From: Bacteroidota bacterium
GTDB taxonomy: Bacteria; Bacteroidota; Bacteroidia; Flavobacteriales; Flavobacteriaceae
Length of the DNA stretch: 12,004 bases
NCBI GenBank assembly: GCA_947468985.1
Contig: CANINJ010000026.1
Span: 1 to 12,004, forward strand
Direction of reading: 5' to 3'
A model generated the notes under the pieces. The model saw nothing but the letters and a program-made list of their open reading frames with translations. It did not search any database and was not told the origin of the DNA. This document shows, one piece after another, positions 1 to 6,599 of the stretch. The translations under genes and the position numbers were made by a program. Within the stretch, counting starts at the first letter, position 1, and every line of letters starts with the position of its first letter.

Positions 1-5
1 AAATT

Positions 6-713
6 ATGAAATACAAAAGAATTCTTCTGAAATTAAGTGGCGAAGCGCTAATGGGCGAAAGACAATATGGAATTGACCCAGCGAGATTGGCTGAATATGC
101 CGAAGAAATCAAGAAAATTCACGCTAAGGGAGTCGAAATTGCAATTGTAATTGGCGGTGGAAATATTTTTAGAGGCGTTGCAGGTGCAAGTAACGGAATG
201 GATCGCGTTCAAGGCGATTACATGGGAATGCTTGCTACCGTTATCAATGGAATGGCGTTGCAAGGCGCATTGGAAGAAAAAGGAATGTTAACACGTTTGC
301 AAACCGCTTTGAAAATCGAGGCAATTGCAGAACCATATATAAAAAGAAGAGCCGTTCGTCACCTTGAAAAAGGGCGAATTGTAATTTTTGGTGCAGGAAC
401 AGGAAATCCATATTTTACTACAGATACTGCTGCCGTTTTGAGAGGTGTAGAAATTCACGCTGATGTAATTTTGAAAGGAACACGCGTTGACGGAATTTAT
501 TCTGCAGATCCTGAAAAAGATGCAAATGCTACAAAATTCGATACTATTTCTTTTGACGATGTTATCAAAAAAGGCTTAAACGTAATGGATTCAACGGCTT
601 TCACACTTAGCCAAGAAAATAAATTGCCAATCGTAGTTTTTGATATGAACAAAGAAGGAAACTTATTGAAAATTTGCGAAGGCGAAAATATCGGAACAAT
701 AGTTAAAATATAA
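6..713 (+). CDS. pyrH: UMP kinase (uridylate kinase)
   Basis: Cytoplasmic enzyme of pyrimidine nucleotide synthesis that phosphorylates UMP to UDP with ATP; bacterial UMP kinases belong to the amino acid kinase fold and are hexameric. The 235-residue protein has the usual family length and all expected landmarks: the N-terminal phosphate-binding LKLSGEAL (residues 8-15), the glycine-rich GGGNIFRG (50-57), the [13 protein letters not shown] segment (66-78) for UMP binding, [13 protein letters not shown] (131-143), and [12 protein letters not shown] (158-169) near the ATP site. The ATG at 6 starts exactly at the conserved [13 protein letters not shown], so the start is firm even though only five bases precede it. 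It is followed after 31 bp by frr, the standard order, and is probably co-transcribed with it; the gap holds only a weak 5-bp hairpin (717-731) with no T tract. The promoter is outside the window, probably upstream of rpsB-tsf. Confidence 0.98.
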   Translation: MKYKRILLKLSGEALMGERQYGIDPARLAEYAEEIKKIHAKGVEIAIVIGGGNIFRGVAGASNGMDRVQGDYMGMLATVINGMALQGALEEKGMLTRLQTALKIEAIAEPYIKRRAVRHLEKGRIVIFGAGTGNPYFTTDTAAVLRGVEIHADVILKGTRVDGIYSADPEKDANATKFDTISFDDVIKKGLNVMDSTAFTLSQENKLPIVVFDMNKEGNLLKICEGENIGTIVKI

Positions 714-744
714 GGCTTGCTCAAAAAGCAAAAAATAAAGAAAA

Positions 745-1308
745 ATGACTGAAGAAATTGAATTTATATTAGATAGTACGGAAGAATCGATGCAAGGTTC
801 TATTGCGCATTTAGAAAAAGAATTTCTAAATATTCGTGCAGGAAAAGCTTCACCGGCAATGTTGGGAAGTGTTTTTGTGGATTATTATGGCGCTGCAACA
901 CCGCTTTCACAAGTTTCAAAAATTAGCGTTCCAGATGCAAGAACAATCACTTTACAGCCGTTTGAAAAAAACATGTTGCAAGTAATTGAAAAAGCAATTA
1001 TGGTTGCAAATATCGGATTTAACCCAATGAATAATGGCGATGTAATCATTATTAGTGTGCCGCCTTTAACCGAGGAACGCCGTCGTGATTTAGCCAAACA
1101 AGCAAAAGTAGAAGCCGAAGATGCCAAAATTGGAGTTCGAAATGTACGAAAAGACGCCAATTCAGATATTAAAAAATTAGAAAAAGAAGGAACTTCAGAA
1201 GACATTTGCAAAAGTGCCGAAGAACAAGTTCAGAATTTAACCAATAGTTTCATCCGCAAAATTGACGAACTTTTAGTCGTTAAAGAAGCCGAAATCATGA
1301 AAGTTTAA
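745..1308 (+). CDS. frr: Ribosome recycling factor
   Basis: Acts with EF-G after termination to split the 70S ribosome and free mRNA and tRNA. The 187-residue product matches the family's usual length of about 185. Visible landmarks are the N-terminal helix with FLNIRAGKASP (27-37), the small domain II strands around VDYYGAATPL (45-54) and SVPDARTITLQPFE (61-74), the PPLTEERR segment (106-113), and the highly conserved IGVRNVRKDAN (129-139). The arginines of that last motif correspond to those contacting 23S rRNA in characterised RRFs. The C-terminal half is a long helix pair rich in Lys and Glu, as expected for the three-helix bundle. There is no Shine-Dalgarno; the start is preceded by an A-rich run, normal in Bacteroidota. 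It is downstream of pyrH with 31 bp between, and a strong terminator begins 19 bp after the stop, so it ends the operon. Confidence 0.98.
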   Translation: MTEEIEFILDSTEESMQGSIAHLEKEFLNIRAGKASPAMLGSVFVDYYGAATPLSQVSKISVPDARTITLQPFEKNMLQVIEKAIMVANIGFNPMNNGDVIIISVPPLTEERRRDLAKQAKVEAEDAKIGVRNVRKDANSDIKKLEKEGTSEDICKSAEEQVQNLTNSFIRKIDELLVVKEAEIMKV

Positions 1309-1326
1309 CTTCATTTTATTCTTATC

Positions 1327-1353
1327 AAATCCGCTACAATGCGGATTTTTTTT
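1327..1353 (+). terminator. Intrinsic terminator of pyrH-frr
   Basis: An 8-bp perfect stem, AAATCCGC (1327-1334) with GCGGATTT (1341-1348), closes a 6-base loop (TACAAT) and runs into an eight-T tract (1346-1353). It lies 19 bp after the frr stop and should end that operon. The left arm and loop share the 11-mer TCCGCTACAAT with the repeat element just downstream. Confidence 0.9.
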
Positions 1354-1477
1354 GGGCGTGCCCTCGTTTAAAAAGTCATTGCTAAGAATGAAGCAATCGT
1401 TAAACTCGGTCGGGCATTCCGCTACAATCTTTGTTTCACTTCGTTCTACAAAGGATTTTCGCTGCAATCCCTCACGC
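1354..1477. repeat. Intergenic double-hairpin repeat, Flavobacterium type
   Basis: A block that is GC-richer than its surroundings and has short inverted ends: GCGTG at 1356-1360 and CACGC at 1473-1477. Inside are two imperfect hairpins. The first spans 1359-1416 with nested arms TGCCC/GGGCA, GTTTA/TAAAC and ATTGC/GCAAT. The second spans 1426-1457, where AATCTTTGT pairs with ACAAAGGATT with one bulged base. The layout (GGGCGTGCCC start, GTCGGGC centre, a TTTGT...ACAAAGGA stem, ATCCCTCACGC end) resembles, from memory, short palindromic repeats found in many copies between genes in Flavobacterium genomes. It contains no convincing gene. It could be a MITE-like or REP-like element, or a transcribed structured RNA; copy number cannot be judged from one window. 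Confidence 0.65.
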
Positions 1478-1583
1478 AATATAGACCGCTTAGACTTCCA
1501 AATAACTAAAGAACTGCTCTAAGACATTTCCGTTTCTATTATCCTCTCCACAATAATAGCAGTTAACTACTTAATATGGTGTT
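1478..1583. other. Non-coding stretch with no clear function
   Basis: Plain AT-rich sequence between the repeat element and the promoter of the next gene. The only structure seen is a widely spaced 7-bp inverted repeat, AACTGCT (1512-1518) and AGCAGTT (1558-1564), which is within chance expectation. No ORF, tRNA or riboswitch signature was recognised. Confidence 0.5.
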
Positions 1584-1618
1584 TTTGAAAAATAACTGAT
1601 TCGTTTTTTTTACTTTTG
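1584..1618 (+). promoter_or_regulatory. Bacteroidota-type promoter for the metallophosphoesterase gene
   Basis: TACTTTTG at 1611-1618 is an exact match to the Bacteroidota -7 consensus TAnnTTTG. A TTTG at 1584-1587 could serve as the -33 element with a 23-bp spacer, at the long end of the accepted range. Transcription would start near 1624-1626, giving a very short leader before the ATG at 1636. An ATG at 1622 opens a five-codon frame that stops at once, so it is not the gene start. Confidence 0.65.
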
Positions 1619-1635
1619 TATATGAATTTATACCA

Positions 1636-2364
1636 ATGAAAAGAACGTTAGTAATCGGAGACATCCACGGCGGATTGCGCGCCCTGCATCAAATTCTTGA
1701 AAAAGCGAGTGTCACATCCAAGGATACTTTAATTTTTCTTGGAGATTATGTGGACGGCTGGAGTGAATCGCCACAAGTATTGGATTTTTTAATCGAATTG
1801 GGCAAAAACCAGACTTGTGTTTTCATTCGGGGAAACCATGATGAATTGGCATTGCATTGGCTTCAAAACCATCATGATAATCCTTTGTGGTATGAACATG
1901 GAGGCGGTGCTACGGTTTTGGCTTACGCCAATGTGGACGAAATTACCAAACAAAAACACATTGATTTTTTACAGAATTTAGTCAATTATCATATAGATTC
2001 TAATAATAGATTGTTTGTTCATGCTGGTTTTACAAGTATGAACGGAGTAATGCACGAGCATTTTCATAAAATGTTTTATTGGGAACGAACACTTTGGGAA
2101 ACGGCGTTGGCATTGGACAAATCCATGAAAAATGATAACATATTGTATCCAAAACGACTCACATTATATAATGAAATTTATATTGGTCACACTCCCGTAA
2201 CTAAAATCGGTGAAACCATTCCCGTTCTAATGGCGAACGTTTGGAATGTAGATACAGGTGCTGCTTTTCTTGGCCCCTTGACAATTTTGGATATAGAAAC
2301 GAAAGAATTTTGGCAAAGCGACCCTTTACCCGAATTATATCCTGATGAAAAAGGTAGAAATTAG
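1636..2364 (+). CDS. PPP-family metallophosphoesterase (serine/threonine phosphatase-like)
   Basis: A 242-residue soluble enzyme of the calcineurin-like metallophosphoesterase fold, probably cytoplasmic as no signal peptide is seen. The dinuclear metal motifs occur in order: GDIHG (8-12, with D9 and H11), GDYVDG (36-41, D37), GNHDE (66-70, N67 and catalytic H68), HAG (129-131) and GHTP (184-187). The C-terminal segment WNVDTGAAFLGPLTILD (203-219) is the usual final strand pair of bacterial PPP phosphatases related to PrpA/PrpB and ApaH. PPP proteins usually read GNHE in the third motif; here an Asp is inserted (GNHDE), as in the broader metallophosphoesterase superfamily. The substrate could be phosphoprotein, a dinucleoside polyphosphate or a small phosphoester; sequence does not decide. 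It has its own promoter and stands alone, with an unrelated barrel protein 43 bp downstream that appears to have its own -7 element. Confidence 0.88.
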   Translation: MKRTLVIGDIHGGLRALHQILEKASVTSKDTLIFLGDYVDGWSESPQVLDFLIELGKNQTCVFIRGNHDELALHWLQNHHDNPLWYEHGGGATVLAYANVDEITKQKHIDFLQNLVNYHIDSNNRLFVHAGFTSMNGVMHEHFHKMFYWERTLWETALALDKSMKNDNILYPKRLTLYNEIYIGHTPVTKIGETIPVLMANVWNVDTGAAFLGPLTILDIETKEFWQSDPLPELYPDEKGRN

Positions 2365-2375
2365 TGTGAAGTAAC

Positions 2376-2383
2376 TATATTTG
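2376..2383 (+). promoter_or_regulatory. Candidate -7 element for the small outer-membrane protein gene
   Basis: TATATTTG matches the Bacteroidota TAnnTTTG consensus exactly and sits 25 bp before the ATG at 2408, in the gap after the phosphatase stop. No clean TTG -33 element is seen at the expected distance, so read-through from the upstream gene remains possible. Confidence 0.5.
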
Positions 2384-2407
2384 ATATTACTATTTTAAAA
2401 TAAAAAG

Positions 2408-2902
2408 ATGAAAAAAATAATTGTTTTACTATTTGTATTCTCGGCAACTTTAATAAATGCGCAAGGATATAAAGGGAAAGGGGATATTAAAATGCAAGTT
2501 GGCGCTAACGTTCAAAATGGAGGAACAGGAATTTTTGTTTCCACAGATTTTGGAATTGGAGAAAACATGTCTTTTGGAGTTTCTGGAAATTATTTATTAT
2601 CTACTAATAACATTTCAGGGTATAATTTAGAATTTTTAGACAGAGTAGATATAAAAGCAAGATTTAATGCAAATATTGGAAATGTATTTAAAATGGATAA
2701 GTCTATGGATATTTACCCAGGTTTAGATTTGGGAATGCGAAATTTTGGCGCTCATCTTGGTTTTAGATATTTCTTTACAGATGGTTTCGGATTATTTAGC
2801 GAGGCTGGAATACCAATAGCAAGTTATAAAACGAATTTGGTAGGTTATGAAAAACTAAACAACCAATTTGTATTTAATATTGGAATGAGTTTCAATTTGT
2901 AA
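2408..2902 (+). CDS. Small secreted protein, probable outer-membrane beta-barrel (DUF6646-like)
   Basis: A 164-residue exported protein. Residues 1-18 form a typical signal peptide (MKK, a hydrophobic core, then INA|Q), so the mature chain starts at Q19. The rest alternates hydrophobic and polar residues in short strands rich in Gly, Asn and aromatics (for example around 29-60, 78-95 and 104-130), as in small eight-stranded barrels of the OmpA/OmpW type. It ends in a strand, FVFNIGMSFNL, close to a barrel C-terminal signal although the last residue is Leu, not Phe. The overall look (GKGD near the mature N-terminus, NGGTGI, GENMSFG) resembles, from memory, Flavobacterium proteins labelled DUF6646. 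No enzymatic motif is present and its function is unknown; it may be a structural or porin-like outer-membrane protein. A bidirectional terminator follows 16 bp after the stop. Confidence 0.75.
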   Translation: MKKIIVLLFVFSATLINAQGYKGKGDIKMQVGANVQNGGTGIFVSTDFGIGENMSFGVSGNYLLSTNNISGYNLEFLDRVDIKARFNANIGNVFKMDKSMDIYPGLDLGMRNFGAHLGFRYFFTDGFGLFSEAGIPIASYKTNLVGYEKLNNQFVFNIGMSFNL

Positions 2903-2918
2903 TGATTTCTATTAAATA

Positions 2919-2955
2919 AAAAAAGTCCGATTTGAATTTCAAATCGGACTTTTTT
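2919..2955. terminator. Bidirectional intrinsic terminator between convergent genes
   Basis: A near-perfect palindrome: AGTCCGATTTG (2924-2934) pairs with CAAATCGGACT (2940-2950), with an A-rich run on the left (2918-2924) and T6 on the right (2950-2955), so it gives stem plus U tract on both strands. It lies between the barrel gene (+) and the aldehyde dehydrogenase gene (-), and should end transcripts from both sides. Confidence 0.92.
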
Positions 2956-2970
2956 GTAGGGTTTATTTTC

Positions 2971-4524
2971 TTACAAATCAAATTTTATTCCTTGTGCTAA
3001 GGGTAAACTTGTGGTATAATTGATAGTATTGGTTTGTCTTCTCATATACACTTTCCAAGCATCAGAGCCTGATTCTCGTCCGCCACCAGTTTCTTTTTCA
3101 CCACCAAAAGCACCTCCAATTTCAGCACCTGAAGTACCGATGTTTACGTTTGCAATTCCACAATCAGAACCAGCAACAGAAAGGAATAATTCGGCTTCCC
3201 GCAAATTATTAGTCATAATTGCAGATGATAGTCCCTGAGCAACTCCATTTTGAATTGCAATAGCATCATGAACATCGCCTGAATATTTCAATAAATATAA
3301 TACGGGTGCAAAAGTTTCGTGTTGTACAATTTCAAATGAATTGTTAGCTTCGGCAATTGCTGGTTTTACGTAGCAGCCACTTTCGTAACCTTCACCTGAA
3401 AGTACGCCACCTTCAACAAGGATTTTCCCTCCTTCGGCAACTACTTTTTCCAAAGCATTTTTGTACATTTCAACTGCTAAAGTATCAATTAGCGGTCCAA
3501 CGTGATTATTTTGATCCAATGGATTTCCTATTCTCAATTGCTTGTATGCTGAAACGATAGCTTCTGTTACTTTATCATAAATACTTTCGTGAATAATCAG
3601 TCTTCGGGTAGAAGTACAACGTTGACCTGCAGTTCCAACAGCACCAAAAACAGCGCCAATTACAGTCATTTTTATATCTGCATCTGGCGTAACAATAATT
3701 GCATTGTTTCCACCTAATTCTAATAATGATTTTCCTAGACGACCTGCAACAGCTTGTGCCACAATTTTACCCATTCGTGTAGATCCTGTTGCAGAAATTA
3801 ATGGAATGCGACGGTCATTGGTCATCATTTCCCCCACTTTATAATCTCCGTTTATCAAACAAGAAATTCCTTCTGGAAGGTTATTTTCTTTGATAACTTC
3901 TGCAATAATATTCTGACAAGCAATTCCGCAAAGCGGTGTTTTTTCGGAAGGTTTCCAAACGCAAACATCTCCACAAATCCAAGCCAAAGCAGTATTCCAT
4001 GCCCAAACTGCAACTGGGAAATTAAATGCAGAAATGATTCCAACGATTCCCATTGGGTGGTATTGTTCGTACATTCTGTGTCCTGGACGTTCAGAATGCA
4101 TTGTTAATCCGTGCAATTGACGAGAAAGTCCCACGGCAAAATCGCAAATGTCAATCATTTCCTGAACTTCGCCATATCCTTCTTGCAGTGATTTTCCCAT
4201 TTCGTAGGATACCAATTTCCCAAGAGCTTCTTTGTTTTTACGTAATTTATCCCCAAACTGACGCACAATTTCCCCACGAAGAGGAGCAGGCATTAATTTA
4301 AATGTTTGAAATGCAGTTGTTGCTGATTGCATTACTTTTTCATAATCTTCAACAGAAGTACATTTTACGGCACCAATTAATTGTCCGTCAACAGGCGAAT
4401 AACTTTCTAAAGTCGCTCCATTTGAAAAATTATTTAAACCTGTTGAAGTTCCTTTGTTTATTGCTTTAACACCTAATTGTGCAAGTGCTTCTTTCATTCC
4501 GAATTGATTTGCAATTGTTATCAT
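2971..4524 (-). CDS. ALDH7 (antiquitin)-type aldehyde dehydrogenase, probable piperideine-6-carboxylate / aminoadipate-semialdehyde dehydrogenase
   Basis: A full-length (517 residues) NAD(P)-dependent aldehyde dehydrogenase. Visible catalytic features are N168 in SAFNFP (165-170), the cofactor-binding K191 in WKPSEKTP, the general base E269 in LLELGGNNA, and the nucleophile C303 in GTAGQRCTSTRR. The C-terminal stretch NIGTSGAEIGGAFGGEKETGGG (461-482) is typical of the ALDH7/antiquitin group, which oxidises alpha-aminoadipic semialdehyde, in equilibrium with piperideine-6-carboxylate, in lysine catabolism. The start at 4524 precedes FGMKEALAQLG; a later Met at residue 10 is possible. It lies 112 bp downstream of a 3-hydroxyanthranilate dioxygenase gene on the same strand. 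The kynurenine-branch aminomuconate-semialdehyde dehydrogenases belong to another ALDH family, so the pairing does not by itself show a tryptophan-catabolic role. Family assignment is strong; substrate is inferred. Confidence 0.92.
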   Translation of the reverse strand: MITIANQFGMKEALAQLGVKAINKGTSTGLNNFSNGATLESYSPVDGQLIGAVKCTSVEDYEKVMQSATTAFQTFKLMPAPLRGEIVRQFGDKLRKNKEALGKLVSYEMGKSLQEGYGEVQEMIDICDFAVGLSRQLHGLTMHSERPGHRMYEQYHPMGIVGIISAFNFPVAVWAWNTALAWICGDVCVWKPSEKTPLCGIACQNIIAEVIKENNLPEGISCLINGDYKVGEMMTNDRRIPLISATGSTRMGKIVAQAVAGRLGKSLLELGGNNAIIVTPDADIKMTVIGAVFGAVGTAGQRCTSTRRLIIHESIYDKVTEAIVSAYKQLRIGNPLDQNNHVGPLIDTLAVEMYKNALEKVVAEGGKILVEGGVLSGEGYESGCYVKPAIAEANNSFEIVQHETFAPVLYLLKYSGDVHDAIAIQNGVAQGLSSAIMTNNLREAELFLSVAGSDCGIANVNIGTSGAEIGGAFGGEKETGGGRESGSDAWKVYMRRQTNTINYTTSLPLAQGIKFDL

Positions 4525-4560
4525 TGTAACTATTTGGTTAAGAATTGTTATATTATTTTA

Positions 4561-4568
4561 CAAAAATA
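4561..4568 (-). promoter_or_regulatory. Candidate -7 element for the aldehyde dehydrogenase gene
   Basis: On the minus strand this reads TATTTTTG, an exact TAnnTTTG match 36 bp upstream of the ALDH start. No TTG -33 element is seen at the expected distance. It may give the ALDH gene transcription in addition to read-through from the upstream dioxygenase gene, because no terminator lies between the two. Confidence 0.45.
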
Positions 4569-4636
4569 CGTTTTTTTAGTTTAATTTGAAGAGGGAATAT
4601 ACGGTTGATTTAAAAACAATTAACAGAAATGGCGTA

Positions 4637-5173
4637 TTATTTTCCTAAATACCTTGCGTCAGATTCCATTACTGTTCCGCAATTAGAACACGTTCGTAGT
4701 TTTTCTGAAGAATAGAAATTCTGATAATGTTGTAGGAAATCTTTTTCAATATCGTGCAATTCAAAATAGACTTCGTAAAGCTTATGATTGCATTTTTCAC
4801 AATGCCAAAGCAATCCATCAGTAAAACCTTTTCCAGCTCTTTTTCTTTCAATTACCAGTCCAATCGAGCCTTCGGAACGCAATGGAGAATGCGGAATTTT
4901 GGCTGGATTTAAATACATATCGCCAGCGTGGAGTTCCATTTCTTGGCACTCTCCATCAACCTGAACAAGTACTTTTATAGAACCCTCAAGTTGATAGAAT
5001 AATTCTTCTGTTTCGTTATAATGGTAATCTTTTCTGGCATTTGGGCCAGCAACAATCATAACAATATAGTCATCGGAAGCAACATAAATGTTCTTGTTTC
5101 CAACAGGCGGTTTTAGAAGATGACGGTTTTCGCCAATCCATTTATTAAGATTGAAAGGTTTTAAAAGTGCCAT
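4637..5173 (-). CDS. nbaC: 3-hydroxyanthranilate 3,4-dioxygenase
   Basis: Cupin-fold extradiol dioxygenase that opens the ring of 3-hydroxyanthranilate to 2-amino-3-carboxymuconate semialdehyde, in the kynurenine route from tryptophan to quinolinate/NAD or to full degradation. The 178-residue chain has the expected metal triad at H51, E57 and H95, and the substrate-contact arginines R47 and R99 with E109; these positions agree within one residue with what I recall for the Cupriavidus enzyme. The C-terminal end carries the bacterial-type second metal site, two CxxC pairs at C125/C128 and C162/C165, so the gene is intact and not the long animal form. The start MALLKPFNLNKWI matches the family N-terminus. 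The gene is followed by an aldehyde dehydrogenase on the same strand; its own promoter was not identified in the short gap downstream of the 5203-5231 terminator. haaO is an alternative symbol. Confidence 0.95.
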   Translation of the reverse strand: MALLKPFNLNKWIGENRHLLKPPVGNKNIYVASDDYIVMIVAGPNARKDYHYNETEELFYQLEGSIKVLVQVDGECQEMELHAGDMYLNPAKIPHSPLRSEGSIGLVIERKRAGKGFTDGLLWHCEKCNHKLYEVYFELHDIEKDFLQHYQNFYSSEKLRTCSNCGTVMESDARYLGK

Positions 5174-5202
5174 AATGATTTTAATTACTTGCTAATTTAC
5201 AT

Positions 5203-5231
5203 AAAAAAAAGGTTAGCGCGAACTAACCTTT
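5203..5231 (-). terminator. Intrinsic terminator of the endonuclease/phosphatase-family gene
   Basis: AAAGGTTAG (5208-5216) pairs with CTAACCTTT (5223-5231) around the loop CGCGAA. Read on the minus strand the hairpin is followed by eight T residues (complement of 5203-5210). It lies 8 bp past the stop of the gene at 5240 and separates it from the dioxygenase gene downstream. Confidence 0.88.
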
Positions 5232-5239
5232 ATTACATA

Positions 5240-6358
5240 TTATTTTACTTCTTTAATCAAATAAAGATAAACTGGAAAGTGATCGCTAAAACCAGGTTCT
5301 GAAATTGAATGTCGGAGCGGATACCCTTTATATTGTCCCGTAGTTTGAATCATAAAAGGTTTGTTGTAAATTCCAGCTTTCCAATATCTGAAAGAAGAAT
5401 AATCTTTTTGAATTAATGTTTCGGAAACCATTATTTGATCAAAAATATCTCCTGCGTCTCTATAAAATAATGAGGCATTTCCTTTTACAGCCATTTCTTC
5501 AAATGGATTATAAACGCCAAATTGCTTCACTTCTTCTTTTTTAAGTTTAGCTCCAACACCTTCTTTCACACTTTTATTATAAGTTCCATCATTCAAATCA
5601 CCCATATTTAAGATTTTCGCATTTGGGTTAATTTTATAAATAGAATCCATAATTTTTCTGTCTAATCTTCCTGCAGCTTCTCTGAATGGACTACTTTTTT
5701 TCTCCCCACCAGAACGTGAAGGCCAGTGATTTACAATTATATTTACTTCTTCACCGTCTAAAAGACCTGTTACTAAAAGCACATCTCTTGTATATACTCT
5801 GTTATCAACAGCAACCTCAATTAAATCTTTATCGGCTTTATCTTCAGCTGTTTCATTTGAATTTTTCTCTTTAATTTTAGAATCATTTCTATAAATTAAT
5901 AAAGGTATATTTACAGAACTCGTAGGTTTGAAGAATTTCTTTTGGTACAACAAAGCCACGTCAATTCCTCTTTTATCAGGAGAATCATAGTGCACAATCC
6001 CATAATCATGAACGGCTAATGCTGGCTCTTTAATTAAATCTTCCAATACCCCTCTGTTTTCAATTTCTGAACCACCAATAAATGTTGGGGAATTCGGATT
6101 TTCACCTGTTCCAATTTCAGATAAAACTCTGGCAAGATTATGTAATTTTTGATGGTATTTTGCCGAAGTCCAGTTTTGAGCCCCTGATGGCAACCATTCC
6201 TCATCATTATTCGGATTATTAATAGTGTCAAATAAATTCTCTAAATTATAGAACGCAACAGTATGTACAGCAAATTTTTTTTGTTGGGCTTTAACACCAA
6301 TAATTGAAAAAGCAACAAAAAAAACAACGAAAAAATCTCTTATTTTCATAAAACTCAT
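5240..6358 (-). CDS. Secreted endonuclease/exonuclease/phosphatase (EEP) family protein
   Basis: A 372-residue exported protein of the EEP (DNase I-like) superfamily of metal-dependent phosphodiesterases and phosphatases. An N-terminal signal peptide (hydrophobic core 9-22, cleavage near KA|Q at 24/25) sends it to the periplasm, or outward. Fold motifs appear in order: FYNLENLFD (36-44, N38), GGSEIENRG (95-103, metal-binding E98), KRGIDVALLY (129-138), NHWPSRSGG (210-218, H211), NMGDLND (251-257, D254 and N256) and the terminal SDHFPVYLYL (358-367, D359/H360). All catalytic positions seem intact. Residues about 160-180 form a charged Lys/Glu/Asp-rich insertion. An in-frame ATG at 6349 (MKIRDFF) also gives a good signal peptide and could be the real start. 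It is divergent from the TonB receptor/DUF5689 pair, which suggests a shared role in using a phosphodiester substrate; the substrate is unknown. Confidence 0.87.
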   Translation of the reverse strand: MSFMKIRDFFVVFFVAFSIIGVKAQQKKFAVHTVAFYNLENLFDTINNPNNDEEWLPSGAQNWTSAKYHQKLHNLARVLSEIGTGENPNSPTFIGGSEIENRGVLEDLIKEPALAVHDYGIVHYDSPDKRGIDVALLYQKKFFKPTSSVNIPLLIYRNDSKIKEKNSNETAEDKADKDLIEVAVDNRVYTRDVLLVTGLLDGEEVNIIVNHWPSRSGGEKKSSPFREAAGRLDRKIMDSIYKINPNAKILNMGDLNDGTYNKSVKEGVGAKLKKEEVKQFGVYNPFEEMAVKGNASLFYRDAGDIFDQIMVSETLIQKDYSSFRYWKAGIYNKPFMIQTTGQYKGYPLRHSISEPGFSDHFPVYLYLIKEVK

Positions 6359-6396
6359 AGTTAGTTAATCCAAAAATTAAAATAATTTTAGGATTA

Positions 6397-6429
6397 CAAA
6401 TGTAAAACAATATTGTAAATACATTCCAA
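6397..6429 (-). promoter_or_regulatory. Promoter for the EEP-family gene
   Basis: On the minus strand the -7 element is TACATTTG (6404 down to 6397), a TAnnTTTG match, with TTG of the -33 element at 6429-6427 and a 22-bp spacer. This is the same architecture as the + strand promoter at 6600-6632, and gives a leader of roughly 30 bases before the start at 6358 (or about 40 to 6349). Confidence 0.68.
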
Positions 6430-6546
6430 CTTTTCAATTAAGAAATTAATTATTCGATTTTAATTAAGATAATATTAAGTTAAGTGTTTATTTATCTGAT
6501 ATTTATAACAATAAATTATGATGATAATACATTGAAACCACATTTA

Positions 6547-6585
6547 TGACAAATGTCAGTGTTAATTTAAGGTCATTTTTAACAC
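6547..6585. promoter_or_regulatory. Paired palindromes, candidate operator upstream of the TonB receptor promoter
   Basis: Two inverted repeats lie end to end: TGACA-N2-TGTCA (6547-6558) and GTGTTAA-N13-TTAACAC (6559-6565 and 6579-6585), both with perfect arms. They stop 14 bp before the -33 element of the + strand promoter, where an activator would sit, and about 118 bp upstream of the divergent promoter. The rest of the 327-bp gap (6359-6685) is AT-rich and shows nothing else. No regulator gene is nearby and no known regulon motif can be assigned with confidence. Confidence 0.45.
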
Positions 6586-6599
6586 AAGATTTGCAATAA

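Noticed and set aside
717-731. Hairpin between pyrH and frr
   Set aside because: It has only a 5-bp AT-containing stem without a T tract; too weak for a terminator, and the two genes are normally co-transcribed.
885-1211. Minus-strand 108-codon open frame inside frr
   Set aside because: It is fully antisense to a strongly conserved gene and its composition fits a shadow frame.
1273-1479. Minus-strand 68-codon open frame overlapping the end of frr and the intergenic repeat
   Set aside because: It reads straight through the frr terminator and the hairpin repeat, has no promoter or family likeness, and its N-terminus is simply a translation of the repeat.
1512-1564. Spaced inverted repeat AACTGCT/AGCAGTT before the metallophosphoesterase gene
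   Set aside because: Seven-base arms 39 bp apart in AT-rich DNA are expected by chance and have no link to the promoter.
4053-4301. Plus-strand 82-codon open frame
   Set aside because: It is antisense to the well-supported ALDH7 gene, with no motif of its own.
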